Below, in pieces: positions 51,717-59,904 of a stretch of 64,000 nucleotides of DNA (position 1 is the stretch's first letter; every line of letters starts with the position of its first letter). A program made the translations under genes and the position numbers. The notes below the pieces were generated by a model. It saw nothing but the letters and a program-made list of their open reading frames with translations. It made no database searches and was not told where the DNA came from. The DNA comes from Gammaproteobacteria bacterium (GTDB taxonomy: Bacteria > Pseudomonadota > Gammaproteobacteria > SZUA-152). The stretch spans positions 193,090 through 257,089 of the forward strand of contig JAOUJW010000003.1 of the NCBI GenBank assembly GCA_029882975.1, in the 5' to 3' direction.

Positions 51717-53126
51717 ATGGACGCAATAAAACCATTGTTAATATTTTTTTCGGTCGTTGTCATATTGAATTTAGTTTTGACAACGGTCTTATGGTATTTG
51801 AATAGAAATAAACTGCACAGCTATGGGATTTTGTTGTGGACCGGTGTTTTTCTGAATTTTATTGTCCAAGGTATATTTGATCAAAGTTCCTTGGCTATGG
51901 TGGCTGGGTTTTCCACTTATATTATCGTCTCCGTTGCCTTGGCAAAAATCGTTGCTGAAACAGCAGCGATAAAACTCCCGTTCAAATTCTATTATACGGC
52001 GTTTGCACTGCTTGCTTTTCTCTCAGTAGCTTTGTTTTATTCCGGCTTTGGTTTTACCGGCGTCGCTTTGCCGGTTGCGTTGGCTGTAGCTATTCCGATG
52101 TTACACAGCAGTATTGTTGGGTTTCGTGCTGCCAAAAGCAATGCGATGGTTAAAGTGTATTTGGTGATTCTGACACTTAATGCTCTGCATTTTTTAGACT
52201 ATCCGTTTTTACGACCTATCCCAGAAATGGCTATTGTGGGATTTTCCCTGGCGTTTCTATTTCTTATTGTACTGTCTATTTACCTGCCTATTTTTACCAC
52301 GAAGAATATTTCGGATACCTATGCTAAAGCTTTGGAGGAGGAAATCATACAACGTCAAAGAATGGAGGAGATTCTACGCATTGAAAAGGCTAAAGCGGAA
52401 TTGGCGGCACAGGCAAAAAGTGATTTTTTGGCCAATGTGAGTCATGAGATCAGGACACCATTAAACGGAATTATTGGCATAACACAACTTTTGTTATTGG
52501 AAGATTTGGATAAGGATATTAAAGAACGATTGAAAATAGTGGATGACTGTGCTGACAGTTTGTTGGCAATCTTAAATGATATAATAGATTTTTCTAAAAT
52601 AGAATCCGGACAACTGAGTTTAGAGAAAGGTCCCATAGAATTGATTCGTAGTATCGAATCGGCTGTTTCCATGTATGAAAGCATGGCTGCGCATAAAGGT
52701 TTGCAGTTACGTAAAGAAATTTCAGCGGGGTTACCGGAAACCATCATGGGTGACTTGGTCCGAATTAATCAAGTCATTATGAATTTACTAAACAATGCTA
52801 TTAAATTTACTCAGACGGGCCATGTTACCTTGAGAGTGAGTAAAAGAATCTCGAGTCATGACCAAGCTGATATTTTGTTTCAAGTTGTTGATACCGGCAT
52901 TGGGATTGACGCGGACAAAATGGACACTATTTTTGACTCGTTTAATCAGGGTGATAACTCTGCAACCCGGAAATTTGGTGGAACCGGGCTGGGGCTGGCT
53001 ATTTGCAAGCAATTGGTTTCCATGATGGGGGGGGAGTTGCTATGTAAGAGCCGCTTGGGGGAGGGGTCCGAGTTTTCTTTTAGTTTGCCCCTGGAAGTAC
53101 CTGCCGGTATGGTTAAGACGGCCTGA
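51717..53126 (+). CDS. Sensor histidine kinase with seven-helix membrane sensor
   Basis: About 469 residues from ATG 51717. About seven hydrophobic helices in residues 1-195 form an unrecognised membrane sensor with no large periplasmic domain. A coiled coil (about 200-235) leads to HisKA, with the phosphorylated His243 in FLANVSHEIRTPLNG, and a HATPase domain with N-box NQVIMNLLNNAIKF, G1 DTGIGID and G2 GGTGLGLAICK. No receiver or Hpt domain, and no response regulator gene is adjacent. It may sense membrane redox or signals collected by the propellers encoded before it. It converges on the pentaheme gene through a shared terminator. Confidence 0.92.
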   Translation: MDAIKPLLIFFSVVVILNLVLTTVLWYLNRNKLHSYGILLWTGVFLNFIVQGIFDQSSLAMVAGFSTYIIVSVALAKIVAETAAIKLPFKFYYTAFALLAFLSVALFYSGFGFTGVALPVALAVAIPMLHSSIVGFRAAKSNAMVKVYLVILTLNALHFLDYPFLRPIPEMAIVGFSLAFLFLIVLSIYLPIFTTKNISDTYAKALEEEIIQRQRMEEILRIEKAKAELAAQAKSDFLANVSHEIRTPLNGIIGITQLLLLEDLDKDIKERLKIVDDCADSLLAILNDIIDFSKIESGQLSLEKGPIELIRSIESAVSMYESMAAHKGLQLRKEISAGLPETIMGDLVRINQVIMNLLNNAIKFTQTGHVTLRVSKRISSHDQADILFQVVDTGIGIDADKMDTIFDSFNQGDNSATRKFGGTGLGLAICKQLVSMMGGELLCKSRLGEGSEFSFSLPLEVPAGMVKTA

Positions 53127-53142
53127 TGGATAACGATAAAAA

Positions 53143-53168
53143 AGCCCGTTTTGATTCCAAAACGGGCT
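53143..53168. terminator. Bidirectional rho-independent terminator
   Basis: AGCCCGTTTTG-ATTC-CAAAACGGGCT is flanked by an A run on the left, which works as a T run for the minus-strand genes. It lies between the converging kinase and pentaheme genes. Confidence 0.88.
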
Positions 53169-53192
53169 GCTGTTTCCAATAGGATTTCGGGC

Positions 53193-54176
53193 TTACTTAG
53201 CGTGACAAGTCAGACAAAGAGCACTGCCGCTATTGCTGACAATTCCCAAAGTACCTTGATGGTCTCCCACGACACCATTGTTCACTCTTAAAAAGCTAGG
53301 ATTAAAAGTAGAGCCGGGACCGCCGGATGGTACACCATGAGGGTCGTGACAGGAGGCACATTCCACCTCAAAACCCTCTCCTGTATCGTAGAGGCGGGGT
53401 TCGTCTTTGTCTGGATAGCCGTTGGAATTGAGGTCGAACACCTGCATTTGGGCTCCGCCTGGAGTGCGGTAAATCAAGTTGGGTTCATTAAAATCCACTC
53501 CGGGCTCAAATACTGTGGGAAACAAGATACCGATGGGGTGGTCATCACGTAAGTCCGTGCCTAAAGCAAACGCATTAAATGGCAGACTCTGGGCGGCCGC
53601 AGTAGGGTCGGTACTGTGGCAGTACATACAGCTTTGGTCGTTTGCCGGTCCGGTTCCCGGGGAGGGCCCCATTGTGGCGTGTACCGCGGCTGCGTTGGGC
53701 CAGGTATCCAGAAAGGAAGGATTCATGCTGGTCTTTTGGGCTTCGCTGTAATTGCCGGAACCGGGCATATTAATAATAGAGTCTATGGCTATGGTGCCAT
53801 CGTGGCAGGACAAGCAAGTCAAAGAATTGGGGCCCGGTTGGCCGATAGGGCGATCCAAAGTTCTGGGCTTGTCGTAAATAGTGTAGGTTCCGGTATTAAT
53901 CGTGCGGTTCCAAAGGGGCAAGGCGTCCACTGTAGTATTGGTTCCATGCGGGGTGTGGCAATAGACACAGATTTCGCCGTAGTTGTTGCGAGCATTGTCC
54001 ATAATAGCGCCGCCACCGGTAATGGCAGGTAAGTAGGACATGGTGAGGTTATGTCGTGTTTTGGATATGCTGTCGGTGTTAGGGGCTCTTGTGGCGGGGC
54101 TCCAGCCGTCCGCAAAAGCAGTGATTACCACGCACAACAACGCCCAGAAAGTCAAAGACCTTACTAAGTGCTTCAT
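53193..54176 (-). CDS. Secreted pentaheme c-type cytochrome (doubled CXXCH family)
   Basis: 327 residues with a signal peptide (LTFWALLCVVITAFA). Five heme sites: CVYCH (followed by TPHG), CLSCH, CMYCH, CASCH (followed by DPHG) and the C-terminal CLTCH ending CHAK. Same architecture as the tetraheme at 11409 (SISKTRHNL start, DDHPIG segment, final CLTCHAK) with one extra heme, CMYCH, in the middle. Last gene of the minus-strand set after the NHL gene, with about 240 bp between. ATG with GGGAGAG upstream. Probably extracellular or outer-membrane associated. Confidence 0.9.
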   Translation of the reverse strand: MKHLVRSLTFWALLCVVITAFADGWSPATRAPNTDSISKTRHNLTMSYLPAITGGGAIMDNARNNYGEICVYCHTPHGTNTTVDALPLWNRTINTGTYTIYDKPRTLDRPIGQPGPNSLTCLSCHDGTIAIDSIINMPGSGNYSEAQKTSMNPSFLDTWPNAAAVHATMGPSPGTGPANDQSCMYCHSTDPTAAAQSLPFNAFALGTDLRDDHPIGILFPTVFEPGVDFNEPNLIYRTPGGAQMQVFDLNSNGYPDKDEPRLYDTGEGFEVECASCHDPHGVPSGGPGSTFNPSFLRVNNGVVGDHQGTLGIVSNSGSALCLTCHAK

Positions 54177-54413
54177 CAGTCTCTCCCTGAAAGCGAACTT
54201 TACCGCGTCAAACTTCCTTGTTCGCTGATTATAAACTTATGTGCCAAATTCTAGGATCTGGCGCGAATCAAACTACTACTAAATGGTTTATTATAGTAGC
54301 TCCTGTCCGATTGTGGAGTAAATTAACTGAGATGCTTTATACTTGTCAACAAATAAATTCAATAACTTAGATCGCGTCTACGATTGTAGGACAGATTCTG
54401 ATGTGTCTGTCGG

Positions 54414-55523
54414 TTATCGTCTACTGCGTTTCTTTTTGTTGCTGACAGGGGCGAAGAAACCTTGCCCAGGAGGTAAATCAGCGGGCCGGTAAACGTCCAC
54501 TTTTTTATAATACTGGTCTGCTACATAAACTCGGCCATCTTCATCCACGGCTATACCGGTAGGTAACATGTAGGCGGCAGGGCCCCCCTTGAAGCTGCGT
54601 TCTCCGACGAACAACAGTAACTCTCCGGTACCGCTGAAGATTTGGAAGTTGCCAAAAGAAGAATCCACCACGTATATATTGCCGGAAGTGTCTGTGGCTA
54701 TCCCTTTGGGGCGGGAAAACTGACCGCTGCGGGTGCCTATAGAGCCAAATGAGCTAATGAAACCGCCGTTACTGTCGAAGGACTGGACTCTGAAATTTCC
54801 TCCGTCTACCACATGTATGGTTCCGTCAGGGGATGCGGCGGCTTGTAAGGGTAAGTTAAATTCACCCAGTTCTTTGCCTCGGACCCCCACCGTCTTAATT
54901 AAATGGCCGTTGATGGCATCGAAAATGTGCATTTTATGCTCATCGGTTTCTACTCCGCCATTATCTATCACATAAATACGACTGCCGTCTGGGCTTACCG
55001 TCACGCCGGTGGGGCGTTTGAATATCTCAGTGCCACCAATGGCGCGTAGATATTCGCCGTCTTTATCGAAAGCCACTACACGTTTAGCGGTATTGTCCGC
55101 TACATAGACGGTTCCGTCTGCGCGACTGACGGCGATGCCGATGGGCTTAAATAGCTGGCCGACACCTTCAGTGCCAATATGTTTGAAATCTTTGCCGGGA
55201 GCGTCAAACAGCAGCACGGCTCGTTGTACGGTATCGCATACATAGACCCGACCCCGATTCACGGCGATTCCCCAGGGTTTCACCAAACCGAAAGCGCTGG
55301 CACCACTGCCGGTGGCCAGTTGTTTCAGTTTGTCCATGGCTGTCTGTTCTTTGACGTCCAGACTATTGGTTAGGGTTCGTTCCCAAATAAAGCGGGCTTT
55401 TTCAGGGGGGGGAGGGAATACAGGTGGCTCGAATTCGAATTCACGTCCACCGGAGCCTGTGCAGGCTTGTAAAACCAAGGTGACTAAAAGAATGGCTCCT
55501 GCCAAAGGGGAATGTCTGACCAT
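54414..55523 (-). CDS. NHL-repeat beta-propeller lipoprotein
   Basis: 369 residues. Lipobox LQAC (Cys21). The segment PPVFPPPPEKARFIWERTL and blades GRVYVCDTVQRAVLLFD, GTVYVADNTAKRVVAFD, SRIYVIDNGGV, GTIHVVDGGNFRVQSFD, GNIYVVDSSFGNFQIF and GRVYVADQYYKKVDVYR match the NHL lipoprotein at 9836 blade by blade. So this is its paralog, paired with pentahemes as 9836 is with the tetraheme. Lies between the two pentaheme genes. A hairpin separates it from the upstream pentaheme. Confidence 0.88.
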   Translation of the reverse strand: MVRHSPLAGAILLVTLVLQACTGSGGREFEFEPPVFPPPPEKARFIWERTLTNSLDVKEQTAMDKLKQLATGSGASAFGLVKPWGIAVNRGRVYVCDTVQRAVLLFDAPGKDFKHIGTEGVGQLFKPIGIAVSRADGTVYVADNTAKRVVAFDKDGEYLRAIGGTEIFKRPTGVTVSPDGSRIYVIDNGGVETDEHKMHIFDAINGHLIKTVGVRGKELGEFNLPLQAAASPDGTIHVVDGGNFRVQSFDSNGGFISSFGSIGTRSGQFSRPKGIATDTSGNIYVVDSSFGNFQIFSGTGELLLFVGERSFKGGPAAYMLPTGIAVDEDGRVYVADQYYKKVDVYRPADLPPGQGFFAPVSNKKKRSRR

Positions 55524-55551
55524 GATGTATCGTTTAGTTCCGTATGCTGAT

Positions 55552-55585
55552 TACAAAAGAGGGAACCCCGAATAATCGGGGTTCC
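55552..55585 (-). terminator. Hairpin between pentaheme and NHL genes (minus strand)
   Basis: GGAACCCCGA (55562-55571) and TCGGGGTTCC (55576-55585) form a perfect 10-bp stem with a four-base loop. Read on the minus strand it is followed by CTCTTTTG. It lies inside a same-strand gene run, so it probably causes partial termination and unequal expression. Confidence 0.75.
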
Positions 55586-55587
55586 GG

Positions 55588-56391
55588 TTATTTAATGTGA
55601 CAGGTGAAACATAATACCTCAGCATTGGCTCTAAGCAATAGTTCTCTTGAAGGATCATGCACATTATGGCAAGTCATGCACTCCACTTGATCGTTATACA
55701 GTTTAACTCCGTTTTGAAAAATACGGTTATTAAACTGATCGGCAGGTGGTGCGGGGACAAAATCCGGGTCGGTAAATCCAAGACCGGCGTAACGCATGGA
55801 AATGGGGTGGTCATTACGTAAGTCCGTTCCCAGCATTTTTACTGTGATATCGTGAGCTACATTGCCGTTATGACATTTACCGCAGTTTTCGATGCTGTCA
55901 CCGGGATTGATGCGCATATGCATGGCAGAATCCGCGGTAGGGTCGAAGGTCACCGGCTTAAATACCACCATGTCCACTGCCATAGTGCCGTCGTGGCAGG
56001 AGAGGCATAGCATGCTGATGGAATTGAGTTTGTTGGGATTGGTGTCCAGTGTCATGCTGCCTGCATCGGCGTAAAACTGGTAGTTTTCCGTGGCCGGGAC
56101 AAACCGGTTCCAGTCCGGAATTCCGCCGAAATCCGAAGGTTGAGCGCCAGCCTCCTCCGGTGGAACATGACAGTACACGCAGGAATAACCGTAATCCGAG
56201 AACGCTACACCGGCCATGGCAACAACACCTGCCCGTGAGTTGAGTCCGGTAAAGTCGTGTTTTGATCCTAATATAGGATCATCCGCCCCTAGAACCGGAT
56301 CTCCGACAATAGCCTCTGCCCCCGCATTTGTTATCCCAAACACTGTAACCAGAAGAGCTACAACAACATTGTTTGGTTTTAAATATTTCAT
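55588..56391 (-). CDS. Secreted pentaheme c-type cytochrome
   Basis: 267 residues with a signal peptide (VVVALLVTVFGITNAGA). Heme sites: CVYCH, CLSCH, CGKCH, CMTCH and the C-terminal CFTCH. N-terminal GSKHDFTGLNSR resembles the KHN/KHD start of the other multihemes in the island, and RNDHPISMRYAG matches the NDHP segment seen in all of them. Shorter loops than 53193. Divergent from the class I multiheme gene at 56600 with a 208-bp intergenic region. Confidence 0.9.
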   Translation of the reverse strand: MKYLKPNNVVVALLVTVFGITNAGAEAIVGDPVLGADDPILGSKHDFTGLNSRAGVVAMAGVAFSDYGYSCVYCHVPPEEAGAQPSDFGGIPDWNRFVPATENYQFYADAGSMTLDTNPNKLNSISMLCLSCHDGTMAVDMVVFKPVTFDPTADSAMHMRINPGDSIENCGKCHNGNVAHDITVKMLGTDLRNDHPISMRYAGLGFTDPDFVPAPPADQFNNRIFQNGVKLYNDQVECMTCHNVHDPSRELLLRANAEVLCFTCHIK

Positions 56392-56599
56392 AGTGCTTTT
56401 GTCTGAATATGTTTATATATAGTAGTATGGATTTGTCCAAATACGATACCTTTCTCCTTCTCAGTCCTTATCGAATATGTTTATATCCCTATATGGCTCT
56501 CGTATTGTATTGTAATATCTGCAAACTTTAGAGTAGCGTAAAATTTTTAAATAAGCCACAATTTACTTAAAAACCGTATATTTATCTTGTAGGAATATA
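56392..56599. promoter_or_regulatory. Divergent intergenic region with direct and inverted repeats
   Basis: The 14-bp sequence GAATATGTTTATAT occurs at 56405-56418 and again at 56473-56486 in the same orientation. AATACGA (56440-56446) and TCGTATT (56500-56506) form an inverted pair. The AT-rich region must contain promoters for both divergent cytochrome genes; the repeats are possible regulator sites. Confidence 0.4.
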
Positions 56600-57811
56600 A
56601 TGATTATTAGGACCATATTTGTTAGTTATATTACATGGATTGTGATTTGTACAAATTCTGTACTAGCTGCGGAAAAAACGGACAAAGTCCCTACAAAACA
56701 GTCTGAAGCCGAAAAAATCTATACCGACAACTGCGCCATTTGTCATGGAGATAAAGGTGATGGTGACACGCGGGCGCAAAATGGGCTCAATCCGCCGCCA
56801 CGAGATTTCACGACTGTTCAGGCTGCGATGGAGCTTACACGCGATCGTATGATTCAGTCAGTGACCAATGGTCGGCCGGGAACCGGGATGATGCCGCATA
56901 GAGATCGCTTGAGCGCAACCCAAATCAGCGCTGTGGTGGACTATATCCGGACCCGGTTTATGAACACCCCGGTTGCAAACGGCCCCGCTCCGGTTGCAAA
57001 TCCCAAGGGTGCAAAAATATATACTAAGTTTTGTTCTGTCTGTCATGGAGACAAAGGAAATTCAGCGGTCTGGGCCCGCAGTCAGTTAAATCCACCGCCG
57101 CGAGATTTCACCAGTGCGCAGGCTGCTAAAGAGCTGACCCGAGAGCGGATGATTCATTCCGTCACCAACGGTCGACCGGGGACAGGCATGATGTCGTTTA
57201 CAACCAAGCTAAAAAGTGACGAAATCGAGGCCGTCGTGGACTATATTCAGGGGCAGTTTATCGGCAAAACGCCGCAAACCAGTCTCAGTATGGCGCCGCA
57301 AACCGTCCCTGGCGGAAACCCTCATCAAAGGGCCGACCCGCATCAAGCGATTCCGCAGCGTGCCAACCCCCACCAAAGGACTAATCCACACCAGCGAGCC
57401 AATCCACATCAAGCCAGTCCACATCAAGCCAATACCCCCATGGCCGGACCCCAGTCCCTGCCGCAGGCGATACCGGCTGATATGAGTTTACCTATGCCCA
57501 ACGGTTTGCAAGGTAATGTGAAAAACGGGCGTCGGTTTTTTATGAAAAACTGTTTTACTTGCCACGGTGTGAAGGGTGACGGCAACGGCCCAAGAGCTTA
57601 CTTTAACACGCCACGACCGCGAGACTTTACCAGTTCCGCTTCACAGCGAATGTTGAACCGGGTACGCTTGTTTAACAGTATTACCCACGGTCGTGTTGGT
57701 ACAGTAATGCCGGCATGGGGTAAGGTATTGAATCAACAACAAATTGCTGATGTGACTGAGTTTGTGTTTCAGGCCTTTATACAAACGTCAGGCAAAAAAA
57801 AAGCCCAATAG
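56600..57811 (+). CDS. Class I multiheme cytochrome c, 5' part (three hemes, before frameshift)
   Basis: 403 residues. Signal segment (TIFVSYITWIVICTNSVLA). Three class I domains with CAICH (45-49), CSVCH (145-149) and CFTCH (318-322), each followed by PPRDF or PRPRDF and a Met-containing GTGMM/GTVMP loop. Between domains 2 and 3, residues about 240-279 hold six PHQ units. The frame stops at TAG right after a run of nine A. The next reading frame, in -1, carries three more domains of the same kind and has no start codon before its first heme motif, so the gene is probably one hexaheme unit with a frameshift. ATG start with TGTAGGAA upstream. Confidence 0.85.
   Translation: MIIRTIFVSYITWIVICTNSVLAAEKTDKVPTKQSEAEKIYTDNCAICHGDKGDGDTRAQNGLNPPPRDFTTVQAAMELTRDRMIQSVTNGRPGTGMMPHRDRLSATQISAVVDYIRTRFMNTPVANGPAPVANPKGAKIYTKFCSVCHGDKGNSAVWARSQLNPPPRDFTSAQAAKELTRERMIHSVTNGRPGTGMMSFTTKLKSDEIEAVVDYIQGQFIGKTPQTSLSMAPQTVPGGNPHQRADPHQAIPQRANPHQRTNPHQRANPHQASPHQANTPMAGPQSLPQAIPADMSLPMPNGLQGNVKNGRRFFMKNCFTCHGVKGDGNGPRAYFNTPRPRDFTSSASQRMLNRVRLFNSITHGRVGTVMPAWGKVLNQQQIADVTEFVFQAFIQTSGKKKAQ
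57794..57802 (+). other. Slippery run of nine A at the frameshift point
   Basis: GGC AAA AAA AAA GCC in the upstream frame. One added A, a -1 ribosomal slip on A-AAA-AAA, or transcriptional slippage would join the upstream frame to the downstream frame and give one protein of about 720 residues. A sequencing homopolymer error would look identical. Confidence 0.7.
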
Positions 57812-58761
57812 CTCACTCCGTTCCTGCTTCAGTCGGTCCCGAGGATGCGAGGGATTGGCATGAACAGGGGCGGAAAATATACAACTTTCGTTGTTATTTC
57901 TGTCACGGTTATTCCGGCGATGCGGCTACTTTGGCAGCCAGCTATTTAACACCTCGGCCTCGAAATTTTCGCAGCAGCGATCCCTCGGCTTTATCCCGCA
58001 ATCAAATGCTGGATGCAGTCACTGAGGGCCGTTTCGGCACTGCTATGAAGAGTTTCGCAGCCACGTTGTCGCCACGAGAAATTGAGGCTGTGGTGGATTT
58101 TGTTCGCATAGAGTTTATGCTTAATGGTAACCCCAATACTCGCTATCATACCGCTGAAAATGGTTGGCCTGACCATGAGAAATACCAAGCCGCTTTTCCT
58201 TTTGCGCTAGGACAAATTGCTTTGGATGCACCGGAAAGCGCGCTGACAAAGCAACAGCGTGTCGGTAAGGTTTTGTTTATGAACGCCTGCATAACTTGCC
58301 ACGATCGCGCCAGGGTGGAGCATGAAGGGGTTATTTGGGACGTTAAAGCGGTTTCGTTTCCGCGCAATCGTTATACCCACAAAAATCCCAGCGCGTCAGC
58401 TAGCCCAGTGGTGGACAGTCGCTCCGGGGCAACGCCGTATGCCAAGCACGATAAAGCTCCCCTATTGAGTGACTTAAGCTCTCAGGAGCGCAGAGGTGAG
58501 AGTCTTTTTCAGGCTAATTGTGCTTTTTGTCACGCCATGGATGGAACGGGCAAAAACTGGATTGGTAGTTTTTTGGAGCCCCATCCAAGGAATTTGACGG
58601 ATCCGGAAATAATGTCGACTATGACACGAAAGCACGTTAAAGCAGTCGTGATGAACGGGATAGAGGGAACTACCATGTCGGCCTGGCGGTCAGTGTTAAG
58701 TGAGCAGGAAATAGACAGCGTGGTGGCCTATATCAACAAAGCCTTCCATCCTTTGAAATGA
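57811..58761 (+). CDS. Class I multiheme cytochrome c, 3' part (three hemes, after frameshift)
   Basis: Open frame of about 316 codons in the -1 phase relative to the upstream part. Its first heme motif CYFCH (57892-57906) lies before the first conventional start codon, a TTG at 57931, so the frame cannot make a correct cytochrome alone and has no signal peptide. Two further motifs are CITCH (58288-58302) and CAFCH (58519-58533). The first domain here (GRKIYNFRCYFCHG, PRPRNF, GRFGTAM, EIEAVVDFVR) is clearly homologous to domain 1 of the upstream part. It should be read as the 3' half of a hexaheme gene. argC follows after 60 bp. Confidence 0.8.
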   Translation, partial: AHSVPASVGPEDARDWHEQGRKIYNFRCYFCHGYSGDAATLAASYLTPRPRNFRSSDPSALSRNQMLDAVTEGRFGTAMKSFAATLSPREIEAVVDFVRIEFMLNGNPNTRYHTAENGWPDHEKYQAAFPFALGQIALDAPESALTKQQRVGKVLFMNACITCHDRARVEHEGVIWDVKAVSFPRNRYTHKNPSASASPVVDSRSGATPYAKHDKAPLLSDLSSQERRGESLFQANCAFCHAMDGTGKNWIGSFLEPHPRNLTDPEIMSTMTRKHVKAVVMNGIEGTTMSAWRSVLSEQEIDSVVAYINKAFHPLK

Positions 58762-58820
58762 CTGTGTCAATGTGGAACTGACACAAAACACATCTAACGA
58801 GAATAAAGAGAATTGGAACA

Positions 58821-59852
58821 ATGATTAAAGTAGGAATAGTGGGTGGAACGGGGTACACCGGTGTGGAACTGCTACGGTTATTGGTACAGCATCCGCAGGT
58901 ACATTTGCATACGATTACTTCCCGCACAGAAGCCGGGATGGCGGTAGCGGATATGTTTCCCAATCTGCGCGGTCATACCGAGCTGTGTTTTTCCGAACCG
59001 GATACAGCCGTTCTGAGCGAGTGCGATCTGGTTTTTTTTGCAACCCCCAATGGAGTTGCCATGAAGTCCGTTCCCGAATTACTACAGGCTGGGGTTCGGG
59101 TAATTGATCTGGCCGCGGATTTTCGTCTTAAGAATGAAACGGAGTGGGAGCAATGGTATGGAATGCCCCATGCCTGCCCGCAATTGCTGGAGCAAGCAGT
59201 TTACGGTCTTCCGGAGTTAAATCGCAGCGATATTGTGAATGCCCGTTTGATTGCCAATCCCGGCTGTTATCCTACCTCCGTACAATTGGGTTTTGCACCT
59301 TTGTTGCGCCATGGCTTGGTGGATACGGACCGTTTGATTGCCGACTGCAAATCCGGTGTCAGCGGGGCAGGGCGTAAAGCCAGCGTGGCGCACTTGTTGG
59401 GTGAGTGCAGTGAAAGTTTTAAGGCTTATTCTGTGGCCGGACACCGACATTTACCAGAAATCACTCAAGGACTGCGCTCCTTAACCGACAATACTGTGAG
59501 TCTAACGTTCGTACCTCATTTGACTCCCATGCTGCGCGGAATTCACGCAAGCCTCTATGCCTATTGTGAAGACCTCAGTGTGGATCTGCAGGCGATATAT
59601 GCAGAGTATTTTGCCTCAGAAGTCTTTGTTGATGTCATGCCTGCCGGTTCGCACCCGGAAACCCGGTCTGTGCGAGGTTCCAATACTTGTCGTATCGCGG
59701 TACACCGGCCGCAACAAGGCAATATGGTGGTTATTTTGTCCATCATAGACAATTTAACCAAAGGCGCTGCGGGGCAAGCGGTACAAAATATGAATATCAT
59801 GTTTGGATTTGACGAAGCTGCGGGCTTGAATCAGGTGGCGTTGTTACCCTGA
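58821..59852 (+). CDS. argC: N-acetyl-gamma-glutamyl-phosphate reductase
   Basis: 343 residues, standard length. N-terminal Rossmann [17 protein letters not shown], active-site Cys in [12 protein letters not shown] near residue 149, and the catalytic His region in [10 protein letters not shown]. It makes N-acetylglutamate semialdehyde in arginine synthesis (NADPH, cytoplasm). Marks the return to housekeeping genes after the cytochrome region. ATG start. Confidence 0.97.
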   Translation: MIKVGIVGGTGYTGVELLRLLVQHPQVHLHTITSRTEAGMAVADMFPNLRGHTELCFSEPDTAVLSECDLVFFATPNGVAMKSVPELLQAGVRVIDLAADFRLKNETEWEQWYGMPHACPQLLEQAVYGLPELNRSDIVNARLIANPGCYPTSVQLGFAPLLRHGLVDTDRLIADCKSGVSGAGRKASVAHLLGECSESFKAYSVAGHRHLPEITQGLRSLTDNTVSLTFVPHLTPMLRGIHASLYAYCEDLSVDLQAIYAEYFASEVFVDVMPAGSHPETRSVRGSNTCRIAVHRPQQGNMVVILSIIDNLTKGAAGQAVQNMNIMFGFDEAAGLNQVALLP

Positions 59853-59904
59853 GAAAGACCATTTTTTAAGTGTGATTTTAAAAATATTGAAAACTGAATA
59901 AGTT

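Noticed and set aside
57931-58761. Stand-alone cytochrome gene starting at TTG 57931
   Set aside because: This start removes the CYFCH heme motif and any signal peptide. The downstream frame is better explained as the 3' part of the 56600 gene.
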